Of a DNA stretch of 64,000 bases, positions 1 through 9,668 are shown one piece after another. The notes under the pieces were generated by a model. The model was given only the letters and a program-made list of their open reading frames with translations. It made no database searches and had not been told where the DNA came from. The DNA comes from Aeromicrobium sp. Leaf245 (GTDB lineage: Bacteria > Actinomycetota > Actinomycetes > Propionibacteriales > Nocardioidaceae). The first letter of the stretch is position 1, and each line of letters begins with the position of its first letter. The position numbers and the translations under genes are program-made. The stretch lies in the NCBI RefSeq assembly GCF_942548115.1, contig NZ_OW824151.1:1488001-1552000 (forward strand). The letters are read 5' to 3'.

Positions 1-678
1 CGGCGCGTCGTGGACGCCGAGGTCGCGGCGGGTCGCCGGTTCGTGCAGGTCGGCTTCAACCGGCGCTTCGACCCGGGCTTCGTGAGTCTCAAGGGTTCGG
101 TCGCCGACGGGTCGCTCGGCCAGGTGAAGCTCGTGCACGGGATCCACCGCAACGCCACGAACGCGACGAGCACCGACTCGTCCACGCTGGTGACCGGCTC
201 GATGATCCACGAGTTCGACACCTTCCGGTGGTTGCTCGACGACGAGATCGCGGCCATCCGCGTCGAGTCGCCGATCGCCGAGGGCTTCAAGGACCCGCAG
301 GTCGCCACGATCTGGATGGCGGCCGGCCAGATGATCACGGCCGAGGTCTACTGCAACGCCGCCTACGGGTACGACGTGCGTGTCGAGGTGGTCGGCGACG
401 GCGGGTCGGCGATGCTCGAGCCCCGGCCCCCGGTGGTGCGCCGCGTCGCGGGGGAGAGCAGCACCGCGATCGGTAGCGACTTCGTGGAGCACTTCATCGA
501 GTCCTACCGGCTCGAGCTCTCCGCCTGGGTCGACGCGTCGCTGCGCGGCGAGGTCGTGGGCGCATCGGCGTGGGACGGCTTCGCGGCCAACCTGGTCGCG
601 GCCTCCGGCGTCGCGGCCCTGGACTCGGGCGCACGCGAGCCGGTCGTCGTCCCCGAGCGCCCGGCGCTCTACGCCTGA
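1..678 (+). CDS. Gfo/Idh/MocA family oxidoreductase (5' end outside window)
   Basis: NAD(P)-dependent sugar/polyol dehydrogenase of the Gfo/Idh/MocA family, of which only the C-terminal part (about 225 codons) is in the window. The reading frame is open from base 1, so the Rossmann N-terminus lies upstream. The segment holds the family's mid-region GFNRRFD motif and the later MIHEFDTFRW stretch with the conserved His-Asp. Both are shared with the complete paralogue at 1873-2895 (GFNRRFA and LIHDFDTLNW). It probably oxidises an inositol-like or sugar substrate. It converges on the LacI-type regulator gene that follows 9 nt later. Family sure, substrate unknown. Confidence 0.9.
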   Translation, partial: RRVVDAEVAAGRRFVQVGFNRRFDPGFVSLKGSVADGSLGQVKLVHGIHRNATNATSTDSSTLVTGSMIHEFDTFRWLLDDEIAAIRVESPIAEGFKDPQVATIWMAAGQMITAEVYCNAAYGYDVRVEVVGDGGSAMLEPRPPVVRRVAGESSTAIGSDFVEHFIESYRLELSAWVDASLRGEVVGASAWDGFAANLVAASGVAALDSGAREPVVVPERPALYA

Positions 679-687
679 CGGGGTCGG

Positions 688-1686
688 TCAGGCGGGGTCG
701 GCCAGGCGGGGGGCGGGCCCGCTGGTGCTGCGGACCACGAGTCGTGGCGTGAGCACGACCTCGGTCGGGTTCCGTCCCGCGAGCAGGTCGAGCGCTCCGG
801 ACACGGCTCGCTCCGCCATCTCGAGGGCGCTCTGCGCCACCGTCGTCATCCGGTCCTGCCGGGCGACGGCGAGCCGGGAGTCGTCGTAGCCCACGACCGA
901 CACGTCGGCCGGGACGTCGACGTGGGCTCGCAGCAGGACGTCGAGCACGCCGGAGGCGCAGTGGTCGTTGAAGGCGACCACGGCCGTCGGCGTCGGGCGC
1001 TGGTCGAGCAGGCGTCGCGCCGCCTCGACGCCCGCCTGCTCGGTTGGTCCGCCGGGGACGACCCACGGCTCCACGCCACGGCGCACCGCCGCTGCGTGGA
1101 AGCCCCGGCGGCGGTCCTCGGCGCCGGGCGCGGACCCGCCGTCGACGTGCACCACCCGCACGTGACCGAGCTCGGCCAGGTGGTCGACCGCGAGTCCGAC
1201 GCCGGCCTCGTCGTCACCCCGCACCGAGGCCACGCCGTCGGCGTCGCTCCGGCGGGCCACGACGAGCGTCGGGACCCGCGTGCCGAGCGAGCCGAGGGCG
1301 TCGGGGGAGAGGTCGGGACCGAGCAGCACCAGGGCGTCGCACCGTTCCCGCATGAGGGCCTGGATCGCCGCGTCCTCGTCGCGCGAGGGCGCCACGGCGC
1401 TGATCGCGACGTCGTAGCCCTGCGCGGCGGCCGCTTCGTAGAGGTGCTCGACGAGGTCGCCGTGGAAGGGCTGGTGCAGGTCGAACGTGACGCCCAGCAG
1501 CCGCGTGTCCGTGCGCCGCAGCTGGCGGGCGCGCTGGTCGGGCACGTAGCCGAGACGCTCGGCGACGCCGCGGACCCGCTCCCGGGTCGCCGCGCTCGCC
1601 CCGGGGGCGTCGCGCATCACGATCGACACGAGGGCGACCGAGACCCCGGCCTCGCGCGCCACGTCGGCGAGCGTCGTGCGGGTCAC
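688..1686 (-). CDS. LacI family transcriptional regulator
   Basis: A 332-residue repressor of normal LacI length. The N-terminal helix-turn-helix (about residues 4-50) has the expected TLADVAREAGVS start, followed by a hinge and a periplasmic-binding-protein-like sugar sensor domain (about 60-325). It starts with GTG at 1686, a few bases after an AGGAGG ribosome site on the minus strand. It is divergent from the oxidoreductase-isomerase pair at 1873-3685. A perfect 16-bp palindrome with the central CG typical of LacI operators lies between them (1778-1793). It most likely represses that pair and possibly itself, with an inositol- or sugar-derived inducer; the effector is unknown. Confidence 0.9.
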   Translation of the reverse strand: MTRTTLADVAREAGVSVALVSIVMRDAPGASAATRERVRGVAERLGYVPDQRARQLRRTDTRLLGVTFDLHQPFHGDLVEHLYEAAAAQGYDVAISAVAPSRDEDAAIQALMRERCDALVLLGPDLSPDALGSLGTRVPTLVVARRSDADGVASVRGDDEAGVGLAVDHLAELGHVRVVHVDGGSAPGAEDRRRGFHAAAVRRGVEPWVVPGGPTEQAGVEAARRLLDQRPTPTAVVAFNDHCASGVLDVLLRAHVDVPADVSVVGYDDSRLAVARQDRMTTVAQSALEMAERAVSGALDLLAGRNPTEVVLTPRLVVRSTSGPAPRLADPA

Positions 1687-1777
1687 GCGTCCTCCTGGGG
1701 GCTCGTCGACGGCGGGGCTTGGACGAGGGGCTTTGACGATGGGGCGTCCGCATCATATCCTCAGTCTGCATCGTTCT

Positions 1778-1793
1778 ACTAGAACGTTCTAGT
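1778..1793. promoter_or_regulatory. Candidate LacI-family operator
   Basis: Perfect 16-bp palindrome ACTAGAACGTTCTAGT with a central AACGTT, lying between the divergent LacI regulator (start 1686) and the oxidoreductase gene (start 1873). Symmetry, central CG and position are all typical of LacI-family sites. Binding is inferred. Confidence 0.75.
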
Positions 1794-1872
1794 CCAGGCC
1801 TCGTCCGGTCGTCCGAACTCGCAGCCCACGTCGCCCCCGCCCCGCCCACCTCACCCCGCACTCGGAGGAACC

Positions 1873-2895
1873 ATGTCCGCTCCCGTCCGCATCGGCCTGA
1901 TCGGCGCCGGCCGCATCGGCGCCTCCCACGCCGCCGTCGTCGCCCGACGCGTCCACGGGGCTTCCCTCGTGGCCGTCGCCGATCCTCGTCCCGGCGCCGC
2001 GGCCGAGGTGGCCGGGCCGCTCGACGCACGCGCCGAGACGTCGGTCGAGGCCGTCCTGCGGGCCGACGACGTCGACGCCGTGGTCGTGGCCGCGTCGTCG
2101 GTCGCCCACCGCGACCTCGTGGTGGCCGCGGCCGAGGCCGGCAAGCACGTGTTCTGCGAGAAGCCGGCCGGCATGTCGCTCGCGGAGATCGACGACGTGC
2201 GCACGGCGACGGCGAAGGCCGGGGTCGCGTTCCAGGTCGGCTTCAACCGGCGGTTCGCCCGCGAGTTCGCGGCGGCCCACGAGGCGATCGTGGCCGGGCG
2301 TCTGGGGGACGTCCGCCAGCTCCGCTCGCTCACCCGCGACCCGGGCCGGGGTCCCTCCGACCCCGACGGCGTGCCGCCGTGGACGATCTTCACGCAGACC
2401 CTGATCCACGACTTCGACACGCTGAACTGGCTGAACCCGGGCGCTCACGCCGTCGACGTCGTCGCGACCGCCGGCTCGCTCACGGCGCCGGGCCACCCCA
2501 CGTTGCTGGACCACGCCACCGTCGTCGTGTCCTACTCCAACGGCGCGATCGCCACGGCCGAGGCGAGCTTCGCCGCGACCTACGGCTACGACGTGCGCGC
2601 CGAGGTGCTGGGCTCCGAGGCGATGGTGACGATGGGTGAGGGCGCCCAGTCGTCGCTGCGCCTGCACGACGGGTCCGGCCGCCTGGCCACGACCGCCCAC
2701 AGCGACACGGAGCTGCTCCTGGACGCGTACACCGGCGAGCTCGAGGAGCTCGTCGCCGCCGTGCGGGAGGGCCGTGCTCCCTCGGTCGGCGCGGACGACG
2801 CCTTCGCCGCGTTCGCGATCGCCCAGGCCTGCATCGACTCGTTCACCACCGGCGGCCGTGCGGCCGTCGCCACCGCCGTGCCGCAGGAGGCCTGA
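1873..2895 (+). CDS. Gfo/Idh/MocA family oxidoreductase (inositol 2-dehydrogenase-like)
   Basis: Complete 340-residue NAD(P)-dependent dehydrogenase. The Rossmann fold begins at residue 6 with IGLIGAGRIGASHA. The family EKPAG motif, whose Lys is the usual catalytic residue, lies near residue 97, and LIHDFDTLNW near residue 178. The length matches inositol dehydrogenases (IolG/Idh), but the true substrate cannot be read from sequence. A GGAGGA ribosome site precedes the ATG. Its stop lies 1 nt before the TIM-barrel gene at 2897, so the two are one transcription unit, probably under the LacI operator at 1778-1793. It is a paralogue of the partial gene at the window start. Confidence 0.9.
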   Translation: MSAPVRIGLIGAGRIGASHAAVVARRVHGASLVAVADPRPGAAAEVAGPLDARAETSVEAVLRADDVDAVVVAASSVAHRDLVVAAAEAGKHVFCEKPAGMSLAEIDDVRTATAKAGVAFQVGFNRRFAREFAAAHEAIVAGRLGDVRQLRSLTRDPGRGPSDPDGVPPWTIFTQTLIHDFDTLNWLNPGAHAVDVVATAGSLTAPGHPTLLDHATVVVSYSNGAIATAEASFAATYGYDVRAEVLGSEAMVTMGEGAQSSLRLHDGSGRLATTAHSDTELLLDAYTGELEELVAAVREGRAPSVGADDAFAAFAIAQACIDSFTTGGRAAVATAVPQEA

Positions 2896-2896
2896 G

Positions 2897-3685
2897 ATGA
2901 CGTTCACCCTCGCGATCTGCTCCGAGATGGTCTACACGGAGCTGCCGCACCTGGAGCGCGTGGAGCGCATCCACGAGCGCGGGTTCGCCGCCGAGATCTG
3001 GGACTGGACGGCCAAGGACGCCGACGCCCTCGTCGCGACCGGCGCCCGGTTCACGTCGATGACGGGCTACGTGACCGGCGACCTCGTCACCGAGGACGGG
3101 GCCGACGACCTCCTCCGGACGGCGGAGGAGTCCATCGGTTTCGCCCGGCGGATCAGCTGCCCGTCGCTGAACATCCACGGCACGGGCCTGGGGGAGGGCG
3201 GCATCCCGGTCCGGCCGGTCGAGGTCGTCACCGGCGACATGTGGCTCGCGGCGGTGAGGACGCTCTCGCGGGTGGCCGAGCTCGCCGAGCAGCACGACGT
3301 CACCTACGTGATCGAGAACCTCAACCTCGAGGTCGACCACCCCGGCACGCCGTTCGCGCGGGCCGCCGACACGCTGGCCCTGGTGAAGGCGGTCGGCAGT
3401 CCGCACCTGCGGATGAACCTCGACCTCTACCACGCCCAGATCGGCGAGGGGAACCTCGTGGAGCTCGTGCGTCGGGCCGCCCCGTACCTCGGCGAGGTGC
3501 AGGTGGCCGACGTTCCGGGCCGCTGCGAGCCCGGCACGGGCGAGGTCCGCTGGCCCTTCGTGGCCCAGGCCCTCGCCGACGCCGGCTACGACGGCGTGGT
3601 GGCCATGGAGGCGTGGGCGAGCGACCCCTCGGTCGACGGCAGCGACCGCGCCCTCGAGGCGTTCCGCGAGGCCTTCACGGTCTGA
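2897..3685 (+). CDS. TIM-barrel sugar isomerase/epimerase (hydroxypyruvate isomerase-like)
   Basis: A 262-residue xylose-isomerase-like TIM-barrel protein related to hydroxypyruvate isomerase (Hyi) and IolE/IolI-type enzymes. Visible features are the ENLNLEVDHPG segment with the metal-ligand Glu near residue 138, MNLDLYHAQ with Asp and His near 176, and the C-terminal VAMEAW with a Glu. The start was taken at ATG 2897 because AGGAGG lies six bases upstream; longer in-frame starts run into the preceding gene. It is co-transcribed with the oxidoreductase at 1873 and probably isomerises that enzyme's keto product. Confidence 0.88.
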   Translation: MTFTLAICSEMVYTELPHLERVERIHERGFAAEIWDWTAKDADALVATGARFTSMTGYVTGDLVTEDGADDLLRTAEESIGFARRISCPSLNIHGTGLGEGGIPVRPVEVVTGDMWLAAVRTLSRVAELAEQHDVTYVIENLNLEVDHPGTPFARAADTLALVKAVGSPHLRMNLDLYHAQIGEGNLVELVRRAAPYLGEVQVADVPGRCEPGTGEVRWPFVAQALADAGYDGVVAMEAWASDPSVDGSDRALEAFREAFTV

Positions 3686-3721
3686 CGCCTCGGCCGTCCC
3701 CTGCCCTGCCGGGCGCCAGGC

Positions 3722-4750
3722 TCACCGTCCGAACGCGCGGGGCAGGTTGAACGGCGTCACGACCTGGACCTGGGACGGCACCGACGTCGGGGGCCCCGGG
3801 ACGGCTCCGTGGTGACGGAGCAGGAGGCGGCAGGCGTGCCGCGCGTCGGCACGCAGGTCGTGGTGGAGCGCGAAGTGCACGCGCCGGGTGCGCAGCAGCT
3901 CGGAGTTGTCGGCGTCGAGGTCGTGCGCGACGAAGACCTGCGGCGCCCGCCCCACCTCGGCGAACGCCGCCAGCGTGGCGCGGTTGCCACCACCGACGGA
4001 GTACACGGCGTCGACGTCGGGGTGCTCCGTGAGCGTGGCGCCGACGGCCGTGCCGGTGGAGGGGTCCAGGCCGCCGGTGTCGCTGACCCGCAGCACCCGT
4101 CGGCCGGGAGCGAGCTCGGCGAGGGCCTCGGTGAAGGACTCCACGCGCTGCCCCTCGCCGCGGAAGTCGCTGGCGCTGAGCGTCACGAGGACCGTGCCGG
4201 CGCCGGGTGTGGACCGGGCGACCAGGTAGGCCGCGGTGCGTCCGGCTGCCGCGTTGTCGATGCCGACGTACGCGAGGCGCCTGCTGCCGGTCAGGTCGGT
4301 CACCAGGGTCACCACGGGGATCCCGGACTCGGCGAGCGCCCCGACCTCCGCAGCCACGTCGGGGTGGTCGGGCGCCTTGAGCAGCACGCCGTGCGAGCGT
4401 CGGCGACCGATCGCGCGCAGCGTCTCGACCATGGTCGCCACGTCGGCCTCCTCGCCCAGGTGGAAGCGCGCACGGACCGCCGCCGGGCGCAGGGCGGGCA
4501 GCTCGGCCTCGAGCGCGGTCCGCACGGCGGCGCTGAACCGCGTGGGTGCCTGCATCACGAGGTCCAGCAGGAAGGTCCGGCCGACGAGGCGCAGCTGGGT
4601 GGCCTGGCGGTCCAGCTCCTCGATCGCCCGCTCGACCTCCGCCACCGTCGCGGCGCGGACGCCGGGGCGTCGGTGCAGGACGCGGTCGACCGTGGCCTCG
4701 CTGAGGCCGCTCTGCTGCGCGATCTCGCGCACCTTGTGGCGGTGGGGCAC
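3722..4750 (-). CDS. LacI family transcriptional regulator with substrate-binding domain
   Basis: A 342-residue regulator. The N-terminal HTH (about residues 5-50: VREIAQQSGLSEATVDRVLH) differs somewhat from classic LacI members, and a type 1 periplasmic-binding-like domain follows (about 62-330). It is convergent with the isomerase at 3685 and divergent from the dioxygenase-SDR pair starting at 4884, which it most likely controls. I found no clean palindrome in the 133-bp divergent gap, so the operator is unassigned. It is the second LacI-type regulator within 4 kb. Confidence 0.88.
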   Translation of the reverse strand: MPHRHKVREIAQQSGLSEATVDRVLHRRPGVRAATVAEVERAIEELDRQATQLRLVGRTFLLDLVMQAPTRFSAAVRTALEAELPALRPAAVRARFHLGEEADVATMVETLRAIGRRRSHGVLLKAPDHPDVAAEVGALAESGIPVVTLVTDLTGSRRLAYVGIDNAAAGRTAAYLVARSTPGAGTVLVTLSASDFRGEGQRVESFTEALAELAPGRRVLRVSDTGGLDPSTGTAVGATLTEHPDVDAVYSVGGGNRATLAAFAEVGRAPQVFVAHDLDADNSELLRTRRVHFALHHDLRADARHACRLLLRHHGAVPGPPTSVPSQVQVVTPFNLPRAFGR

Positions 4751-4883
4751 GGCTCCTCCGGGCGGGTCGATCGGATCGTGCTGAGGGTTTCTTGAGGGAC
4801 TCTAGGCCCCCGCGCGGACGCGTACCAGGACTAGCGTCGGACACGTCGAGACCTGCCGACCACCCCGCACCCAGGAGTCCGCC

Positions 4884-6089
4884 ATGACCGCCACGCACCC
4901 CGCCCCGCCCGGCCGCCGAGCCCGCTTCACGCCCGACGACGTGAGCCTCGACGACTTCGTCGCGCTCGTCACCGCGCCCACCGATCCCCACGCCTACCGC
5001 CACGCCGACCGGGTGGAGCAGGGTGTCGTCGTGTACGCCGCCGCCGACCTGCGTGCGGCGGCGTCGACCCCCGACGGCGAGGACGCCGTCCGCGCCGAGA
5101 TCGTCCACGCACTCGCCGACGGGCCGGGCATCGTCGTGCTCGAGGGGGCCTGGGACGACCTGTCCGTCGTCGACCGGGCCACCGCCGCGTTCGAGTCCGT
5201 CATCGCGGCGGAGAAGGCGTCGGGCGTGGCCGCCGGCGACCACTTCGCCAAGCCCGGGGCCAACGACCGGATCTGGAACGCGCTGGAGAAGCTCGCCGTG
5301 AGCGACCCGGGCACCTTCGTCGACTACTACGCCAACGACCTCCTGGCCCTCGTCTCCACCGCGTGGCTCGGACCGGGCTACCAGGTGACCTCGCAGGTCA
5401 ACGTCGTCCGCCCCGGCGGCGTGGCACAGGACCCGCACCGCGACTACCACCTGGGGTTCCTCTCCGACGAGCTCACGGCGCGCTACCCCGCGCACGTGCA
5501 CCTGCTGTCGCCGGTGCTGACGCTGCAGGGCGCCGTCGCCCACGTCGACATGCCCGTCGAGAGCGGCCCCACCCTCTACCTGCCGCACTCCCAGAAGTAC
5601 GGTCCCGGCTACCTGGCCTACCGACGTCCGGAGTTCCGCGCCTACTTCGAGGAGCACCACGTCCAGCTGCCCCTGGCCAAGGGGGACGCGGTGTTCTTCA
5701 ACCCGGCGCTGTTCCACGGAGCCGGGACCAACGTGTCCGCGGACGTGCAGCGGGTCGCGAACCTGCTGCAGGTCTCGTCGGCGTTCGGCCGGGCGATGGA
5801 GGCTGTCGACCGGGCGAGGGCCGCCACCGCCGTCTACCCGACGCTGCGCGAGCGCCAGGACGCCGGCTGGCCGACCGAGGCGCTGCACCACGTCGTCGCG
5901 GCGGTCGCGGAGGGCTACCCGTTCCCGACCAACCTCGACCTCGACCAGCCGGTCGACGGCATGACCCCGCTCGCGCAGACCGAGGTGCTCGAGCAGGCGC
6001 TCGCGGCCCGATGGTCCGCCGACCAGGTCGCGACGTCGCTCGGTGCGTACGCCGACCGCCGCAGGACCGCGCCGATCGAGGGTCTCTGA
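4884..6089 (+). CDS. Phytanoyl-CoA dioxygenase (PhyH) family protein
   Basis: A 401-residue Fe(II)/2-oxoglutarate-dependent oxygenase of the PhyH superfamily. The metal facial triad is visible as His185-x-Asp187 (in DPHRDYH) and a distal His278 (in NPALFHGAG). A CAGGAG ribosome site sits six bases before the ATG. The SDR gene follows 1 nt after its stop, so the two are probably co-expressed. With the neighbouring dehydrogenases it suggests oxidative breakdown of a hydroxylated small molecule, with PhyH hydroxylating and the SDR oxidising the product. That order and the substrate are inference. The protein is longer than many PhyH members (about 300 residues), with an N-terminal extension of roughly 60 residues. 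Confidence 0.85.
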   Translation: MTATHPAPPGRRARFTPDDVSLDDFVALVTAPTDPHAYRHADRVEQGVVVYAAADLRAAASTPDGEDAVRAEIVHALADGPGIVVLEGAWDDLSVVDRATAAFESVIAAEKASGVAAGDHFAKPGANDRIWNALEKLAVSDPGTFVDYYANDLLALVSTAWLGPGYQVTSQVNVVRPGGVAQDPHRDYHLGFLSDELTARYPAHVHLLSPVLTLQGAVAHVDMPVESGPTLYLPHSQKYGPGYLAYRRPEFRAYFEEHHVQLPLAKGDAVFFNPALFHGAGTNVSADVQRVANLLQVSSAFGRAMEAVDRARAATAVYPTLRERQDAGWPTEALHHVVAAVAEGYPFPTNLDLDQPVDGMTPLAQTEVLEQALAARWSADQVATSLGAYADRRRTAPIEGL

Positions 6090-6090
6090 C

Positions 6091-6864
6091 ATGGGGCGCC
6101 TCGACGACCGGGTGGTCCTCGTCTCCGGTGGCACGCAGGGCGTCGGGCTGGCCATCGCGCGACTCGCCCTGCGCGAGGGCGCGCGGGTGGTCGTGACCGG
6201 GCGTCGTCCCGACGTCGGGGCCCGCGCCGCCGAGGAGCTGTCGGCACTCGGTGACGCGCGCTTCGTGGCGTGCGACGTCGCCGACGTCGAGGCCTGCCGC
6301 GCGGCGGTGGCCGAGACCGTCGCCCTGCACGGCCGGGTGGACGGTCTCGTGAACGCGGCGGGCTTCACCGAGCGCGGCAGCGTGCTCGACACGACGCCGG
6401 AGATGTTCGAGCAGCACGTGGCGGTGAACCTGCGCGGTCCCTTCTTCCTCATGCAGGCCGCGATCGGCGACATGGTCCGACGCGGGCAGCCCGGAGCGGT
6501 GGTCAACGTGCTCACCATGAGCGCGCACGGCGGCCAGCCGTACCTGGCGCCCTACGCCGCCACGAAGGCCGGGCTCGCCGGCCTGACCAGGAACGCCGCC
6601 CACGCCCACCGCTTCGACCGCGTGCGCGTCAACGGGGTCAACATCGGGTGGACCGACTCCGACGGCGAGGACGCGATCCAGCGCCGGTTCCACGACGCGG
6701 GCGACGACTGGCGGGAGCGTGCCGCCGAACGGCTGCCGGCCGGTCGGCTCGCGTCGCCGGAGGACGCGGCCGGCATCGTGGTGCTCCTGCTGAGCGACGA
6801 GAGCGGCGTCGTCACGGGCTCGGTCGTGGACTGGGACCAGACCGTGCCCGGCGCCTCGGACTGA
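6091..6864 (+). CDS. Short-chain dehydrogenase/reductase (SDR)
   Basis: A 257-residue classical SDR. It shows the cofactor motif SGGTQGVG (residues 11-18), an NAAG motif near residue 90, catalytic Ser in the [10 protein letters not shown] strand and the YAATK Tyr-Lys pair near residue 155. It is likely an NAD(P)-dependent alcohol dehydrogenase acting with the PhyH-family oxygenase. ATG 6091 begins immediately after the upstream stop and fits the normal SDR N-terminus. There is no strong ribosome site, so translation may be coupled. Confidence 0.9.
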   Translation: MGRLDDRVVLVSGGTQGVGLAIARLALREGARVVVTGRRPDVGARAAEELSALGDARFVACDVADVEACRAAVAETVALHGRVDGLVNAAGFTERGSVLDTTPEMFEQHVAVNLRGPFFLMQAAIGDMVRRGQPGAVVNVLTMSAHGGQPYLAPYAATKAGLAGLTRNAAHAHRFDRVRVNGVNIGWTDSDGEDAIQRRFHDAGDDWRERAAERLPAGRLASPEDAAGIVVLLLSDESGVVTGSVVDWDQTVPGASD

Positions 6865-6886
6865 GGTCCGGGGCTCCGGATGCGTC

Positions 6887-6901
6887 ACGCTGTCAGCGAA
6901 C
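6887..6901 (+). promoter_or_regulatory. ClgR-like activator box upstream of clpP1P2
   Basis: ACGCTGTCAGCGAAC fits the actinobacterial ClgR recognition pattern (CGC-Y-N5-GCG core) with one departure as I remember the consensus. It is centred about 60 bp upstream of the predicted clpP1 transcription start, a normal place for an activator. ClgR is known to activate clpP1P2 in streptomycetes and corynebacteria; binding here is inferred. Confidence 0.6.
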
Positions 6902-6939
6902 AGGGCGTGTTCACGCGTGTCTCGCGACCGCTCGCCCTC

Positions 6940-6945
6940 TAGGGT
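6940..6945 (+). promoter_or_regulatory. -10 box of a leaderless clpP1 promoter
   Basis: TAGGGT ends 7 nt before the GTG start codon of clpP1 at 6953, and there is no Shine-Dalgarno sequence. Transcription would therefore begin at or next to the start codon. Confidence 0.6.
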
Positions 6946-6952
6946 CGACAAC

Positions 6953-7600
6953 GTGAACACACCAGACGCCACCACCCAGGGCCCGACGGGCCAGGCTCAG
7001 TCGGTGCAGGGCATGGCCGGCACCGACGTCGGCCCGTCCGACCTCGACGGCCACATCTACCAGCGCCTGCTGCGCGAGCGCATCATCTTCCTCGGTTCGG
7101 AGGTGCGCGACCAGAACGCCAACGCGATCTGCGCGCAGATGCTGCTGCTCAACGCCGAGGACCCGGGCGCCGACATCTTCCTCTACATCAACAGCCCGGG
7201 CGGCTCGGTCGACTCGGGCATGGCCATCTACGACACGATGCAGTTCATCTCCAACGACGTCGCCACCGTGGCCATGGGCCTCGCCGCGTCGATGGGGCAG
7301 TTCCTGCTCGCGGCCGGTGCACCGGGCAAGCGCTACGCGCTCCCGCACGCGCGGATCATGATGCACCAGCCCTCCGGCGGCATCGGCGGCTCGGCCTCGG
7401 ACATCAAGATCCAGGCCCAGCAGTCGATCCTGCTCAAGAAGCAGCTCAACGAGCTGCAGTCGGTCCACACCGGCCAGACGATCGAGCAGATCGAGGCCGA
7501 CGCCGACCGCGACCGTTGGTTCACCCCCGACCAGGCCAAGGACTACGGCTTCATCGACCAGGTCATCAAGAGCGCCCAGGAAGTGGGTAAGAAGGCATGA
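6953..7600 (+). CDS. clpP1: ATP-dependent Clp protease proteolytic subunit ClpP1
   Basis: Serine peptidase subunit of the cytosolic Clp protease, which degrades proteins fed in by ClpX or ClpC. The 215-residue chain has the catalytic Ser in [11 protein letters not shown], the His in MMHQPSGG and the Asp in the following helix region. GTG 6953 is chosen because TAGGGT ends 7 nt upstream and no ribosome site exists; a longer frame to 6917 would include the promoter. Its TGA overlaps the ATG of clpP2 (ATGA). Actinobacterial ClpP1 and ClpP2 form a mixed two-ring complex. A ClgR-like box lies upstream. Confidence 0.96.
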   Translation: MNTPDATTQGPTGQAQSVQGMAGTDVGPSDLDGHIYQRLLRERIIFLGSEVRDQNANAICAQMLLLNAEDPGADIFLYINSPGGSVDSGMAIYDTMQFISNDVATVAMGLAASMGQFLLAAGAPGKRYALPHARIMMHQPSGGIGGSASDIKIQAQQSILLKKQLNELQSVHTGQTIEQIEADADRDRWFTPDQAKDYGFIDQVIKSAQEVGKKA

Positions 7601-8199
7601 GCTACTACATCCCGCAGTGGGAGGAGCGGACCTCCTACGGGTTCCGCCGCATCGACCCCTACGCCAAGCTCTTCGAGGACCGCATCATCTTCGTGGGCAC
7701 GCCCATCAGCGACGACGTCGCCAACGCCGTCATGGCGCAGCTGCTCTGCCTGCAGCAGATGGACGCCGACCGCGACATCCAGCTGTACATCAACAGCCCG
7801 GGCGGCTCCTTCACGGCCATGACGGCCATCTACGACACGATGCAGTACCTCAAGTCCGACGTGATGACCGTCTGCCTCGGCCAGGCCGCCTCGGCCGCCG
7901 CCGTGCTGCTCGCCGCCGGCACCCCCGGCAAGCGCTACGCCCTGCCGAACAGCCGCATCCTCATCCACCAGCCCTACACCGAGGGCACGGGCGGCCAGAT
8001 CTCCGACCTGGAGATCCAGGCCAACGAGATCCTCCGCATGCGTGAGCTGATGGAGAAGATGATCTCCGACGCCACGGGCAAGACGCCCGAGGAGGTCAGC
8101 AAGGACGTCGAGCGCGACAAGATCCTCACGGCCGACCAGGCCAAGGAGTACGGCATCATCGACGGGATCTTCGAGACCCTCAAGGTCCCCGCCGCCTGA
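7597..8199 (+). CDS. clpP2: ATP-dependent Clp protease proteolytic subunit ClpP2
   Basis: Second ClpP subunit, 200 residues. The catalytic Ser lies in [14 protein letters not shown] and the His in LIHQPYTEG. It overlaps clpP1 by four bases, so the subunits are translationally coupled and made together. It pairs with ClpP1 to form the active tetradecamer, which uses the ClpX ATPase encoded just downstream. Confidence 0.96.
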   Translation: MSYYIPQWEERTSYGFRRIDPYAKLFEDRIIFVGTPISDDVANAVMAQLLCLQQMDADRDIQLYINSPGGSFTAMTAIYDTMQYLKSDVMTVCLGQAASAAAVLLAAGTPGKRYALPNSRILIHQPYTEGTGGQISDLEIQANEILRMRELMEKMISDATGKTPEEVSKDVERDKILTADQAKEYGIIDGIFETLKVPAA

Positions 8200-8338
8200 G
8201 GCTCCGGCCGACGCCGCCACCCGTGGACGACACGCGGCGGCGTCGGCCGAACCCCCGGTGGACGGTCCGCCGGGCTTGTAGTGTGAGGGCGACGACACCA
8301 GCTCGTCCCCGACGTCGTGACGGAAGAGGAGTGCACCT

Positions 8339-9610
<1,272 letters not shown>

Positions 9611-9628
9611 CGGTCCGCTCCTGACCGC

Positions 9629-9649
9629 TCGCGTACCGCCGGTACGCGA
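9629..9649. promoter_or_regulatory. Palindrome between clpX and the saccharopine-dehydrogenase-like gene
   Basis: Nine-base arms TCGCGTACC and GGTACGCGA surround GCC. It lies 18 nt after the clpX stop and 7 nt before the TAGGGT -10 box of the next gene, covering its -35 region. It could be an operator for that gene or a clpX terminator stem; no T-run follows, which favours an operator. Confidence 0.45.
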
Positions 9650-9656
9650 CGGTGGC

Positions 9657-9662
9657 TAGGGT
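9657..9662 (+). promoter_or_regulatory. -10 box of a leaderless promoter
   Basis: TAGGGT ends 6 nt before the ATG at 9669, with no ribosome-binding site. Confidence 0.55.
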
Positions 9663-9668
9663 CGGGGC

